DNA of 64,000 bases from contig NZ_MU084033.1 of NCBI RefSeq assembly GCF_008065375.1, positions 62,471-126,470 on the forward strand, read 5' to 3'. Each line of letters begins with the position of its first letter. Within the stretch, counting starts at the first letter, position 1. The notes beneath the pieces are model-generated. The model was not told where the DNA came from. It did no database searches and worked only from the letters and a program-made list of their open reading frames with translations. Both the position numbers and the translations under genes were made by a program. Below, piece by piece: positions 18,000 through 26,593 of this stretch. The stretch is from Nonomuraea sp. SYSU D8015. GTDB lineage: Bacteria > Actinomycetota > Actinomycetes > Streptosporangiales > Streptosporangiaceae.

Positions 18000-18563
18000 A
18001 TGGCGCACCGTCACCACTTCCACCTCGAACTGGACGGGTATTCCGTCACTGTTGATGCCGACCGGCACCCGGGAGAGACTGAACTGTTGGTCAACGGCAA
18101 GGTCGTCGGATATGAGCGTCTGCACGGCAGACAGCACAGGTCCAAGACGATGCTCGCCGCAGAACTGCCCGGTGATCCACCCCAGCCGTTCAGCATCAGC
18201 CTCAACCGCCGGTACGTCATCTTCGCGTGCACGGTCTCCGGCCTGGTGACCGGCTTCGCGGGGATCCTGCTGGCCGCCCAGCAGCAGATCGGCAACCCGA
18301 GCGTCGGGCTCGACCACCTGCTGCCGGCGTTCGTCGCCGCCCTGCTCGGCTCCACCACGATCAAACCGGGGCGGGCCAACCCGTGGGGCACCCTCGTCGC
18401 CATCGCGGTGCTGGCCATCGGACTGTCGGGAATCAGCCAGCTCGGGGCGGAGTTCTGGGTGACACCCCTGTTCAACGGGATTACGCCGCTCATCGCGGTC
18501 GGCCTGGCCGGCTACTCCGCGCGCCGCTGGACCCGCGCCGCACCCGCCCGGCGCAGATCATGA
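18000..18563 (+). CDS. Chimeric ORF: small HHF-type protein fused to an ABC sugar permease C-terminal fragment
   Basis: Residues 1 to about 63 (MAHRHHFHLELDGYSVTVDA to AELPGDPPQP) look like the start of a small soluble protein that I cannot assign to a named family. From about residue 66 on the ORF reads as the C-terminal part of an RbsC-type permease: VSGLVTGFAGILLAAQQQIG, LLPAFVAALLGSTTIKPG, NPWGTLVAIAVLAIGLSGI. The first half of the permease is absent. The junction near 18190 is abrupt and in frame. This looks like a deletion that fused two genes and left a permease unable to form a channel by itself. A GGAG stretch lies upstream of the ATG. The stop overlaps the next start (ATGA). Confidence 0.75.
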   Translation: MAHRHHFHLELDGYSVTVDADRHPGETELLVNGKVVGYERLHGRQHRSKTMLAAELPGDPPQPFSISLNRRYVIFACTVSGLVTGFAGILLAAQQQIGNPSVGLDHLLPAFVAALLGSTTIKPGRANPWGTLVAIAVLAIGLSGISQLGAEFWVTPLFNGITPLIAVGLAGYSARRWTRAAPARRRS

Positions 18564-19690
18564 TCCGCACCCGCCTGCTGCGCGGTGCGGCGGCGCTGGC
18601 ACTGGCCGCCGCGGTCGCCGCCGGCTGCACGCGCGGGCCCGCGCCGGACCGCCCTCCCCGGACCGCGGGTTGCCCGGGCGTGGTGCACACGGCCAGGAGG
18701 GCAGTCGCCCGGGCCGAGGCGGTAAACACCGCGTGGAACGGTCCCACGAGCGGGCCGCGCGCCGTTCCCGGCAAGAGCATCGTCTTCGTGGCGTCGACCA
18801 TGACCAACCCCGGCGTGGCCGGCACCGCCAAGGGGGTCCAGGAGGCCGCGCGGTCCATCGGATGGCGGGTCCGCGTCATCGACGGCCAGGGCACGCCCGA
18901 CGGCATCCGCGGGGCCTTCGGCCAGGCGATCGCCCTGCGGCCGTCCGGGATCGTCATCGGCGGGTTCGACCCGGACGCCGCGGCCCAGCAGGTCAAGCAG
19001 GCTCACGCCGCCGACATCCCGCTCGTGGGCTGGCACGCGACCAGGACGCCGGGGCCGAGCGCGCACCCCCCGCTCTTCACCAACGTCACGAGCCGGGTCG
19101 AGGACGTGGCGAGGATCAGCGCGTACTGGATCATCGCCACGTCGGGCGGCCGCGCCGGCGCCGTGATCTTCACCGACTCCTCGATCCCGTTCGCCGAGAC
19201 CAAGTCCCAGCTGATCAGGCAGACCCTGGCGAGCTGCTCCGGCGTCGAGCTGCTCTCGTACGAGAACATCCCGCTGCCGGACACCGGGATCCGCACGCCG
19301 GTGGTGGTCTCCTCCCTGCTGTCACGCTTCGGCGAGCGATGGACGCATTCAGCCGCCATCAACGACGTCTACTTCGCCGACGCCGCCCCGGCACTGCGCG
19401 CCGCCGGCAGGAGGGGCGCCGGCCCGCCCTACAATGTCGGCGCCGGGGACGGCGATCCCTCGGCGTTCGAGCGCATCCGCGACCACCGGTTCCAGCAGGC
19501 CACCGTTCCCGAGCCGTTGAACGCCCAGGGAAGCCAGATCGTCGACGAGCTCAACCGCGCGTTCGCCGGCCGCCCGCCGAGCGGATACGTGGCGCCGGTA
19601 CACCTGACCACGACCGCGAACGTCGGCAATGCCACCTCGTGGGAGCCGAGCGGCTACCGCGAGGCCTACCGGCGCATCTGGCAGGGCTAA
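18560..19690 (+). CDS. Sugar-type ABC transporter substrate-binding lipoprotein
   Basis: The 376-residue protein has a lipoprotein signal peptide with lipobox VAAGC (Cys about residue 23). A periplasmic-binding-protein type 1 fold follows (SIVFVASTMTNPGVAGTAKG, RPSGIVIGGFDP, IPLVGWHAT, NDVYFADAAPAL). Such proteins deliver sugars or autoinducer-like ligands to RbsC-type permeases. It is translationally coupled by ATGA overlap to the permease fragment upstream. No ATP-binding gene is present, and the permease is truncated. The binding protein itself reads intact, so it may be an orphan or serve another transporter. Confidence 0.85.
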   Translation: MIRTRLLRGAAALALAAAVAAGCTRGPAPDRPPRTAGCPGVVHTARRAVARAEAVNTAWNGPTSGPRAVPGKSIVFVASTMTNPGVAGTAKGVQEAARSIGWRVRVIDGQGTPDGIRGAFGQAIALRPSGIVIGGFDPDAAAQQVKQAHAADIPLVGWHATRTPGPSAHPPLFTNVTSRVEDVARISAYWIIATSGGRAGAVIFTDSSIPFAETKSQLIRQTLASCSGVELLSYENIPLPDTGIRTPVVVSSLLSRFGERWTHSAAINDVYFADAAPALRAAGRRGAGPPYNVGAGDGDPSAFERIRDHRFQQATVPEPLNAQGSQIVDELNRAFAGRPPSGYVAPVHLTTTANVGNATSWEPSGYREAYRRIWQG

Positions 19691-19739
19691 AGGGCCCTCA
19701 CCCTGGACGACGGCGCGGCGGGCGCCTTCGGGCGGCCGA

Positions 19740-19882
19740 CGCGCGCCACGTGCAGCAACGAGCCGGTCGCTGGTGACCGGTTCGCCGGCGTTCGCGACCA
19801 GCGTCGCCAGGAGGACGCCCGGCTTCGGCGCGGTCAGACGTACGCCGGCGACCTCGACGGCTCCAAGCACCGAGACCAGCAT
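19740..19882 (-). pseudogene. N-terminal fragment of a SARP-type regulator
   Basis: The ATG at 19882 starts MLVSVLGAVEVAGVRL, followed by VLLATLVANAGEPVTSDRLV. This matches the start of the winged-helix DNA-binding domain of AfsR/SARP regulators (LGPLEV...LLALLLLHANRVVSVDRLV). After about 45 residues the homology stops and the frame continues only as antisense of the binding-protein gene. The rest of the regulator has been deleted. Confidence 0.5.
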
Positions 19883-19934
19883 CACTCGGCTATACGGAGG
19901 CATATACGGACTCCACAACCCTGGGGAGCGCACG

Positions 19935-20600
19935 ATGTGGCCCATGCGACGTGCACTCACTTTCGCCGCCCTCGCGGCGTTCCCCATCGCCCCCATCGCC
20001 CAGCGCCCCCACCGCCCCGCGGCGGCGGCCACCGCCGTCCCCTCTCCGAAGCAGCTCAAGCAGGCGCTCATCACCCGCTGGCTGGGTGAGAAGCTGGCCT
20101 GGTGCGGTCGGGCACGGCGCGGTCGGTCATCAGGGGCAGCGCAGCTGGGCCCGCAGCCGCCTTCCTGCCCGCTGCAGGCCGCCGCGACCGCGGGCCTGCT
20201 CTTCTCCTCCCGCGTCGCGGGCGACCGCCCGGCTGCCATGTCCACGATCGCCACGAAGGGGTCGTTCTTCACGGAGACGCTCGTCTCCGTGTCCGCCGGT
20301 ACGGGCGGGAAGGCGTTCAAACAGGTCGTGCCCCCGGGGTGCGCGAAGGTGAAGGTGAGGCACGGCGGCAAGAACGTCACCGTGCGCATCATCAAGGTAC
20401 GCGATCTACCCGCCATCCCCGGCGCCACCGTGACCGCCGTCAAGACGACCCTCTCCCCCAGCCCGTGGGGCCATCTCCCCAGGCCCGAGTTGATGATCAC
20501 GGTGGTGCGGTCGGGCTCCCTGGTCATGGAGAGACGTTCACCGACTCCGGGGACGGCGACGTGGTTATCAGGCATCTCGGCAAGAGGAATCCTAAGGGTC
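19935..20600 (+). pseudogene. Frameshifted secreted protein with sensor/LpqN-like pattern
   Basis: The frame begins with a signal-peptide-like segment (MRRALTFAALAAFPIAPIAQ) and PSPKQLKQALIT, then runs into low-complexity Arg-rich sequence. A recognisable body follows: KGSFFTETLVSVSAGTGGKA, KNVTVRIIKVRDLPAIPG and MITVVRSGSLVM. The expected C-terminal block TFTDSGDGDVVIRHLGKRN continues in another frame after about 20528. At least one and probably two frame changes are needed, so this secreted sensor-type lipoprotein-like protein is probably broken. The assignment rests on pattern only. Confidence 0.45.
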
Positions 20601-20690
20601 AGCGCTGCCGAATCCCCTCCTTCTACTCGGCGTCGCTTTTCGGTTGTAGCACTCAACGACGACCGGTTCGGGACCGATCATTCGCCATAG

Positions 20691-20915
20691 GTTGTTCAAC
20701 AGACAGGCGCTGTCGTCAAGACGCATTCCAACGGAGACACGCGCTACGCAAAACTCTGGGTCCGCCTGTCTGACCTCGGTGTCGGTGACGTATTTGCTCT
20801 TGAGCATGCGGCTGCGATGCCCCGCGACGTCGACCGGGAGCTGGCTGCCATGGTCGACCAGACGGCGCTGGCACGTGCCGTACTGCAGCAACTCGTGCGC
20901 GAGTGCGCAAGCTGA
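20691..20915 (+). pseudogene. 5'-truncated coding remnant
   Basis: An open frame follows a stop at 20688 and codes for a plausible protein segment (RYAKLWVRLSDLGVGDVFAL, then DRELAAMVDQTALARAVLQQ) but has no start codon until an ATG at 20817, which leaves 32 residues. Its stop overlaps the GTG of the next gene by 13 bases, as in an operon. It is either a truncated gene or a short protein from 20817. Confidence 0.3.
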
Positions 20916-21568
20916 CCGGCCGTACCCTGCGTCTCTCAGATCTCGATGAGGCGTTCGAGCAAGCCGTTGACGTGTTGAAGGAAGCAGAAGCAACGTGCCG
21001 ACTGCTAAATGACGGGACGGTGCCGCGGCCACCTGGTCACGAGAACACGGTGCCGTCGCCGCGGCAGGTGCGGTTGTGGCAAGACGGCGGCATCAACGAT
21101 CGGCTACGGGAGGCAGCCAGGGAGCGTGACCGGTGCGCCGCACGAGTCCAGCAACAAGCGCTGGCGCCAGCGCGGTGGGGCATCAGCCGCTACTTACGCA
21201 ATGGCGTCTTCGAAGCACACAAGGACGCCGAGGACGACGCTTCAGGGCCTGGCTGCTGCTGCTGGGCGCCGACACCGGAAGCCGTCCCGGAAGTTCTCCG
21301 CCAGTGGAGCGTCCCAGCGGGCCGTCCGCTGGAGGTGGTGTGGGAGTGCGACCCCCATGAGCCGACGTGGCTGCTGCCGGTCGGTGGCTACGCTCCAGGC
21401 CACCGCGGCAACGACGGCGACAACCGTGAAGATGCCGCAGTGGACGCCGTTGAAGCGTGGGAGCACGCCAGGGCAGCCAACCGGGCCCACTTCGCAGCGT
21501 TGATGAAGCGGACGCGCCGCTACTGGTCAGGCGGCGCATCCGTTGAGGCGCACCTTTGCGACTGTTAG
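20903..21568 (+). CDS. Hypothetical protein
   Basis: This 221-residue protein has no recognised domain. It is acidic to neutral and helical in the first 110 residues (LRLSDLDEAFEQAVDVLKEA, DRLREAARERDRCAARVQQQ). A Trp/Cys/Pro-containing second half (CCCWAPTPEAVPEVLRQW, VVWECDPHEPTWLLPVGGY) ends in VEAHLCDC. The GTG at 20903 overlaps the upstream remnant's stop, suggesting coupling. The clustered Cys residues might bind metal, but no known motif is evident. Confidence 0.5.
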   Translation: MRKLTGRTLRLSDLDEAFEQAVDVLKEAEATCRLLNDGTVPRPPGHENTVPSPRQVRLWQDGGINDRLREAARERDRCAARVQQQALAPARWGISRYLRNGVFEAHKDAEDDASGPGCCCWAPTPEAVPEVLRQWSVPAGRPLEVVWECDPHEPTWLLPVGGYAPGHRGNDGDNREDAAVDAVEAWEHARAANRAHFAALMKRTRRYWSGGASVEAHLCDC

Positions 21569-21592
21569 ATCTCTTGGCCGTATCATGACCGC

Positions 21593-22096
21593 TCAGCGGA
21601 ATCGGCGGCCGTAGGGGGAAACCGGGAGAAGGCCCGCAGGAGAAGGTGGTGCTGTAGAGCGTGTTTGCCTGGGGGCCTTTCGAACCGTGCTCAGCGATGC
21701 CGCCAGCTCCCGGCACTCCTCAACGGACATCTGGGCGCTTGCAGATGTTGCGACCATGGACAGCAGGAGCACGGGCTGTCCCTCCTTGGTGATCCCGGGA
21801 AGGAGCTGGATCACTCCGGGGATACCTGGTAGCCGGGCGAACCCGTGCCAGAGCCCTGCGAGCATCTCGTTCACCGCGGCCTCGTTGTCCAGGGCTAGGG
21901 CGCGTTCCCGCATGACCTCGGCGAGTTCCGCCATCTCCAGGAGTTCCCTGGCCAGCATGTCGCAGTTGAACGCCGAGACAGGTGTGGAGGAGTCCCCCAC
22001 GTGAAGAAGGGCCCGGGGTAGCCCTTCTGGCCGCACCTCGACCCAGGCGCGCGCCAGCTCATCCCGCGCCGAGCCCGGCTGGTCACTCATGGTCAT
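21593..22096 (-). CDS. Hypothetical protein
   Basis: This 167-residue protein is probably soluble. It contains helical and beta segments (RDELARAWVEVRPEGLPRAL, MLARELLEMAELAEVMRERA, GVIQLLPGITKEGQPVLLLS) and a Pro/Arg-rich tail. I do not recognise the family. The start may be the ATG at 22096 or the one at 22090; neither has a strong ribosome binding site. It converges with the preceding plus-strand hypothetical gene. Confidence 0.55.
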   Translation of the reverse strand: MTMSDQPGSARDELARAWVEVRPEGLPRALLHVGDSSTPVSAFNCDMLARELLEMAELAEVMRERALALDNEAAVNEMLAGLWHGFARLPGIPGVIQLLPGITKEGQPVLLLSMVATSASAQMSVEECRELAASLSTVRKAPRQTRSTAPPSPAGLLPVSPYGRRFR

Positions 22097-22960
22097 TCGC
22101 TCACACTGGCAGAGACCATCCGTCTCCCTTCAGCGCAACTCACTAGGTGATCAGAACCTGGGGAAAGTCTTCGAAAACGGTTGGGGAACGGGTAAGGGAG
22201 AAGGCCGAGGGCTGCCTCTGATAACCGCCTCTCCTACCGGCGGGCCCCGGCTTCACATGGAGCTGCGGTCGCGATCTAGGGACGGGCTAGGGCTAGAAAG
22301 TGATCAAGTGGTAGCCGTCCCGAACGAGGCCGAGAATGCTGCGGCGCCCCTCATAATCCTGCAACAGCTCAACTTTCCCGTCGGGCTCGACGTGACCACT
22401 TGAGGGCATGGTCCGTCGCGGGCCTTGGCGTTCAGGAACAACCTGCGCACCACCGCAGCGTCGAGGTGGGAGCCAGGACCACTTCGGACTGTCCTTGATC
22501 GATTGACGCAATGAGGCGCTGTTGTGGCGATGGCATCAACAGACGGAGCTGGAGGACTCCTCAGTCTCCGATCGCTCTCCCTGAGATAACGAGTTTTCTG
22601 TATGGTTACCCGTCAGTAACATACTGGTATGGCGCCCTCTGCGGCCAAAGGTTCTGCACAGCAGCAACCCAACCCAGCAGAACACCACAAACTCGACGTC
22701 AGGAAAACGTGAAGCTGTCTCCCGTCATCACGGCGCACTCACCTTTACGCTCGACCTGGATCTTCGATGCGAGGCCGGGGGTTATCGACCAGGTCCCCAC
22801 GCATCTTTGCCCTCTGCCGTCACCCCACCCGTACCGAGGAACGGAATTCTGACAATCCCTGGCAGGGCCGATCTCTACCGGCTACCGTGAGCGGCAGCCA
22901 CATCGGGCGGCGACCTATTCGGAGGGTCGGCCACACCGCCCCGTCCTATGAGGAGGGACC
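22097..22960. other. 860-bp stretch without a complete gene
   Basis: On the minus strand, 22293-22400 codes for a short plausible segment (GHVEPDGKVELLQDYEGRRS followed by ILGLVRDGYHLITF) that may be the 3' remnant of a small gene. The segment 22590-22640 is AT-richer than its surroundings and may hold a promoter. I see no other supported feature. Confidence 0.35.
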
Positions 22961-23296
22961 ATGGCGCTGCGACGCCTTGCCCGCGAGTTCGCTGCGGAGA
23001 TCGCCAACCATGACTGGAGCGACGCCACCGAGCGCCTCGACCGCGCCGGCCACCGGCGGGAGTACGACTCAAAGGTGAGCGGCGAGCCGCCTCTCACCCC
23101 GCAGGAAGCACTCCGCATCAAGGTCAACGTCATGTGGGTGACCGCACAAGTGCTTGCCCACGAAGACCCCAACTTCGACATCCATGAGTTCGCCCGCCTG
23201 TGCGGCGTGACAGGACTGTCTCGGGCGTCCCTGGAGAACGGTCTGCGCCGCGGCGCCGACGGCAAGCTCCTGCAGGCGCCACCGGTACACGCCTGA
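22961..23296 (+). CDS. Hypothetical small helical protein
   Basis: The 111-residue protein is mostly helical (MALRRLAREFAAEIANHDWS, LTPQEALRIKVNVMWVTAQV). It ends with a segment that could form a helix-turn-helix (FARLCGVTGLSRASLENGLR). The ATG at 22961 has GAGGAGG upstream, a very strong site. It has no membrane segment. I do not recognise the family. Confidence 0.65.
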   Translation: MALRRLAREFAAEIANHDWSDATERLDRAGHRREYDSKVSGEPPLTPQEALRIKVNVMWVTAQVLAHEDPNFDIHEFARLCGVTGLSRASLENGLRRGADGKLLQAPPVHA

Positions 23297-23480
23297 CCGC
23301 TTCGACGTGCGGCGGCCCCATGCCTATCGGGTGAGGGGCCGCCGTTCGGGAAGTCACCCGACGCTCCATGATGGCAGCGGCCGGGCATGCGTCCCGCGAC
23401 CGCTGAGCTCGCTGTCCCTGAGCCGCCACCGCTGGCCGATCAGCTGGTCAACGCATAGTCGGCAGAGGCGCCAGCTCGCA

Positions 23481-24794
23481 CTACCAGCCAGGCAAACCCC
23501 TCCCCGCAAAACCATCAGTGTCGATGATCCGCTTGTCCACGTAGGCGGCGGCCCGGTCCCACCAGCTGCCATGCGAATCAGCGCCGAGCGCCAGACGCAG
23601 CACACCTTCGGGCGGGTCCTGTGGAGTCCTCGGGAGCTCGATCACCTGGTAGGCGGCGACGCTGTTGGCGTTGAGGGACCGCAGCCGGCGTAGCGCCTCT
23701 ACGCGCCACGGTTCGGCGTCCTCGTCGCAAGGCTGCGGCGACAACAGGTGCGGCTCGATGTGCGGCCTAAACACGTCATGAACGATAGGCAGCGCAACCC
23801 GCGCGATGTTGTCGAGGTCCTTGCCTTGCTCGGGCGGTATCACGAGGAAGGTCACCGTAACCGGGACCACCAGCGACGTGAAGAGCGGCCGCCGGTGCCG
23901 GAAATCTTCGAGCTGCTCGCGGAGTCCATGGACGAACGTGCTGGCGTCGCCTGCGGAGCGTGGCAACCCTGGTAGTGGCGCCGTCAGCGGGTTGGAAAGC
24001 AGCAGGTGCCGGCTCATCCGGTACGAGTCATGGAGCACAGCTTCGAATGCTTCGCGCCACTGTCCGGGTCGCCGCGGCGATGAGTCAGCGAGGTTGTCGA
24101 GGTAGCTACACAGGCCCGTGAGGAGAACTGCGTCCGTGCGCGCTAGAACGGAGGTCTGCCTCCGCATCCGGTCGAAGTAGACGCTGAACTGCTCGGCCCA
24201 GGACCACAAAGCAGGGTCGCCGCTGGGACGCTCACGGTCCCGGTCGACGTCGTCCGGTAAGTCCGGTGACCAGAAAGGGCTGGCGTCATCCTCCTGGGTG
24301 GGCCAGTCGTTGCTACACAGCAGGTGCGCGAGTCGGAGGTCCGCAGTAACGTCACGGACTGGCCGGGCGACGATGCCGGTCCACCCTGCGCTTGCGTCAT
24401 GCGCGGCATCCGGGCTCCACGTTTGGCGCAGTCCCACGTACAAGAACTTGACCTGGCGGTCGTCTCGGTAGAGCACGCTGCGCCGGCCCCGCTGCGTCGC
24501 CGGGTCAGTTGCGCCTAGTAGATCAAGGACGTGCTTGGCGAGCTGGTAAATTGCCGGCGGGTTCCTCCGTGCCGTGTGAAACGCTAGGTCAAGCGCCACT
24601 GGCCCGGTGAAAGGACGGCGCCGCAGGGCCGCCATCCGGTCCAGCACCTGCCGCTGGAATGTGACGGCTGAGCGTTTCCCCCTTGCGCCCTTACGTTCCG
24701 GCTCGCCGTCAACGAAGAGGCGAAGCGTGCGCGCCCAGCGAGCCCGCTGCTGGATCACCCAAAAGTCGTCGGGCACGTTCCATAAGTGCTTCAT
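23481..24794 (-). CDS. RusA-like protein with two half-signatures
   Basis: The 437-residue protein contains two separate stretches resembling RusA-type Holliday junction endonucleases. One lies near residues 50-135 (PVALDLAFHTARRN, YQLAKHVLDLLG, then YRDDRQVKFLYVGLRQ). The other lies near 315-345 (VTVTFLVIPPEQGKDLDNIA, RVALPIVHDVF). RusA proteins have a D-x-D-N motif and a downstream DDRQV; here LDNIA is in the second half and DDRQV in the first, so the order is permuted or duplicated. A helical insert of about 160 residues separates them. The ATG at 24794 follows GGAGG. RusA homologues usually come from phages or mobile elements, which fits this accessory region. Nuclease activity is unproven. 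Confidence 0.55.
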   Translation of the reverse strand: MKHLWNVPDDFWVIQQRARWARTLRLFVDGEPERKGARGKRSAVTFQRQVLDRMAALRRRPFTGPVALDLAFHTARRNPPAIYQLAKHVLDLLGATDPATQRGRRSVLYRDDRQVKFLYVGLRQTWSPDAAHDASAGWTGIVARPVRDVTADLRLAHLLCSNDWPTQEDDASPFWSPDLPDDVDRDRERPSGDPALWSWAEQFSVYFDRMRRQTSVLARTDAVLLTGLCSYLDNLADSSPRRPGQWREAFEAVLHDSYRMSRHLLLSNPLTAPLPGLPRSAGDASTFVHGLREQLEDFRHRRPLFTSLVVPVTVTFLVIPPEQGKDLDNIARVALPIVHDVFRPHIEPHLLSPQPCDEDAEPWRVEALRRLRSLNANSVAAYQVIELPRTPQDPPEGVLRLALGADSHGSWWDRAAAYVDKRIIDTDGFAGRGLPGW

Positions 24795-25045
24795 GACCAC
24801 CTCCACGCCAGGCGATCTGACCACAGTCATGCGCGTGTGCGCCATACGATTCACACTCGCGCGAGCCGCCAGATCTGGAAATGCGGGCAACCTTCGGCAG
24901 CCAGGCCGTGGCGACACACCGGCTGACGTTGACGTCCCAGCAGGTGGCAGGCCGCTATCACCGCGGCGCCACTGCCCGGGCCGCACACGGGCGACTACGT
25001 TCTGCAATCAGACGCAACGATGCGTAGTAACCGCTGGAGATGCTC

Positions 25046-25723
25046 ATGCTCTTCCCCCCACGGCGGCCGCTTCTGGCTGCGGCCGCCGCCGCGATCGTCG
25101 TCTGCAGCTCCCCTGTCCTGTCCGCCTCCGCCGCCAGCAGTGCGGCTTCCGCCGACACGGTGATGCTGTGGGACGCGGTCGCAGCCCTGCCGTCGGCCGG
25201 CGAGTACCGGGACGGCTACACCCGCACGTCGTTTCGCCACTGGATCGACAGCGACCGCGACGGCTGCACCACCCGCCAGGAGGTGCTGATCGCCGAGGCC
25301 GTCCAGCCGCCGCAGGTTGGCGCGGGCTGCACGATGAGCGGCGGCGTCTGGCATTCCTACTACGACGACGTGATCGTCACGGACGCCACCCGGCTGGACA
25401 TCGACCACATGGTGCCGCTGGCCGAAGCATGGGACTCGGGCGCGCACGCCTGGGCCGCCAACCAGCGCGAAGCGTACGCCAACGACCTGGACGAGCCGCG
25501 GGCCCTGGTGGCCGTGACCGCACGCACTAACAGGAGCAAGTCCGACCAAGACCCGGCCGAGTGGCTGCCGCCTGATCAGGCGGCTCACTGCCGGTACGTG
25601 GCCGACTGGCTCACGGTCAAACTGCGCTGGCGGCTCGCGGCCGACGCCGCTGAGAAGGACACCCTGGCCAGCCTCTCCACCGCGTGCCCCAACGAGCCGC
25701 TTACGGTGCCGGCCATGCCTTAG
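25046..25723 (+). CDS. Secreted HNH nuclease (DUF1524 family)
   Basis: The 225-residue protein begins with a Sec signal peptide (LLAAAAAAIVVCSSPVLSAS). Its body has the DUF1524/HNH pattern of actinobacterial secreted nucleases: YTRTSFRHWIDSDRDGCTTR, DIDHMVPLAEAWDSGAHAW with the catalytic DIDH, and TNRSKSDQDPAEWLPP. These proteins degrade extracellular DNA, perhaps for nutrient gain, as an antibacterial agent, or to limit entry of foreign DNA. I prefer the second ATG (25046) because GGAG lies six bases upstream; an ATG at 25040 overlaps that site. The protein looks intact. Confidence 0.85.
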   Translation: MLFPPRRPLLAAAAAAIVVCSSPVLSASAASSAASADTVMLWDAVAALPSAGEYRDGYTRTSFRHWIDSDRDGCTTRQEVLIAEAVQPPQVGAGCTMSGGVWHSYYDDVIVTDATRLDIDHMVPLAEAWDSGAHAWAANQREAYANDLDEPRALVAVTARTNRSKSDQDPAEWLPPDQAAHCRYVADWLTVKLRWRLAADAAEKDTLASLSTACPNEPLTVPAMP

Positions 25724-25950
25724 TACGTCGCGCGTTCCATCATGCGGGCCTGCCCACGGATCAGTGGGATGAGCCTGTATCGGTCCGCGCGCCGATGAGA
25801 GGCGGCGCGGGAGGTTCCTCCAGCCCGGCCCCCGGGCTTGCGACGACTGCAAAGACGATGATGGAAGATTTCGAGAGAGCGAGATGGGCATCTGATATCG
25901 CTCGGGCGATAAACGGACCCTCACCGGGAAGCATGGAGAGCGGTTACCGG

Positions 25951-26358
25951 TCAGGAGTCCAAACTCCAATCGGTCTTCGCCCGCTCCAACACCTCCTCCA
26001 GCGGGTCGACCTCGGCCAGGACGTCGATGGCGGTCTCGCAGGCGCGAGCGGCCCACGCCGCGCCGACACCGGTCCCGGTGTCGGCGCGGGAGTTCGGGGT
26101 TACGACCGCTTGCGAAAGCAGGCGGAGGGTGGCCTCGCTCGGGTTGCCGAATGCGATGAGGACCATCTCAGCCAGGGTGCGGGGGGCGCCTTCGGGCCAC
26201 ATCTTGGCGGTGTCGCCGACCCATCCGTGGATCGACATGACGGTGGGGAGATCTCCGCAATCGTCGGCCGCGCTGTTCCACAGCGGCTCGCGAGGGTCGG
26301 ATGGGAGCAGCAGCATGAGCCGAACAAGTCGTTCCGCGGCGGGGAGCATCTTCTGCAC
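25951..26358 (-). CDS. Hypothetical protein
   Basis: This 135-residue protein has no recognised domain (LPAAERLVRLMLLLPSDPRE, MSIHGWVGDTAKMWPEGAPR, ACETAIDVLAEVDPLEEVLE). It appears soluble and mixed alpha/beta. The GTG at 26358 has GGAGG seven bases upstream, better than the internal ATG at 26349 or the longer frame to 26478. Confidence 0.55.
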   Translation of the reverse strand: MQKMLPAAERLVRLMLLLPSDPREPLWNSAADDCGDLPTVMSIHGWVGDTAKMWPEGAPRTLAEMVLIAFGNPSEATLRLLSQAVVTPNSRADTGTGVGAAWAARACETAIDVLAEVDPLEEVLERAKTDWSLDS

Positions 26359-26593
26359 GCGCGTTCCTCCAGAGAGGCGAGATGTAGGCCTCCAGGAGAA
26401 CACGGGTGTCATGGCCTGTCGCGGACCCCGACCCAGAAAACGTGTCGCTCGACAGTCAGATCTTCCGAGCGTATGCAATGCGACACGGAATGATCTTGGT
26501 AGTGAAGACCGGCGGGGGCGGGAGCTGTTTGACGGTCAGGAAGGCGGCCGTACATGCAATATAAGGGTGTCGCTAACTCAAGGTGACGGACGA

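Noticed and set aside
19349..20656. Minus-strand frame of 435 codons
   Set aside because: Only its short SARP-like segment (19740-19882) resembles a protein; the rest is antisense of the binding protein and the secreted pseudogene.
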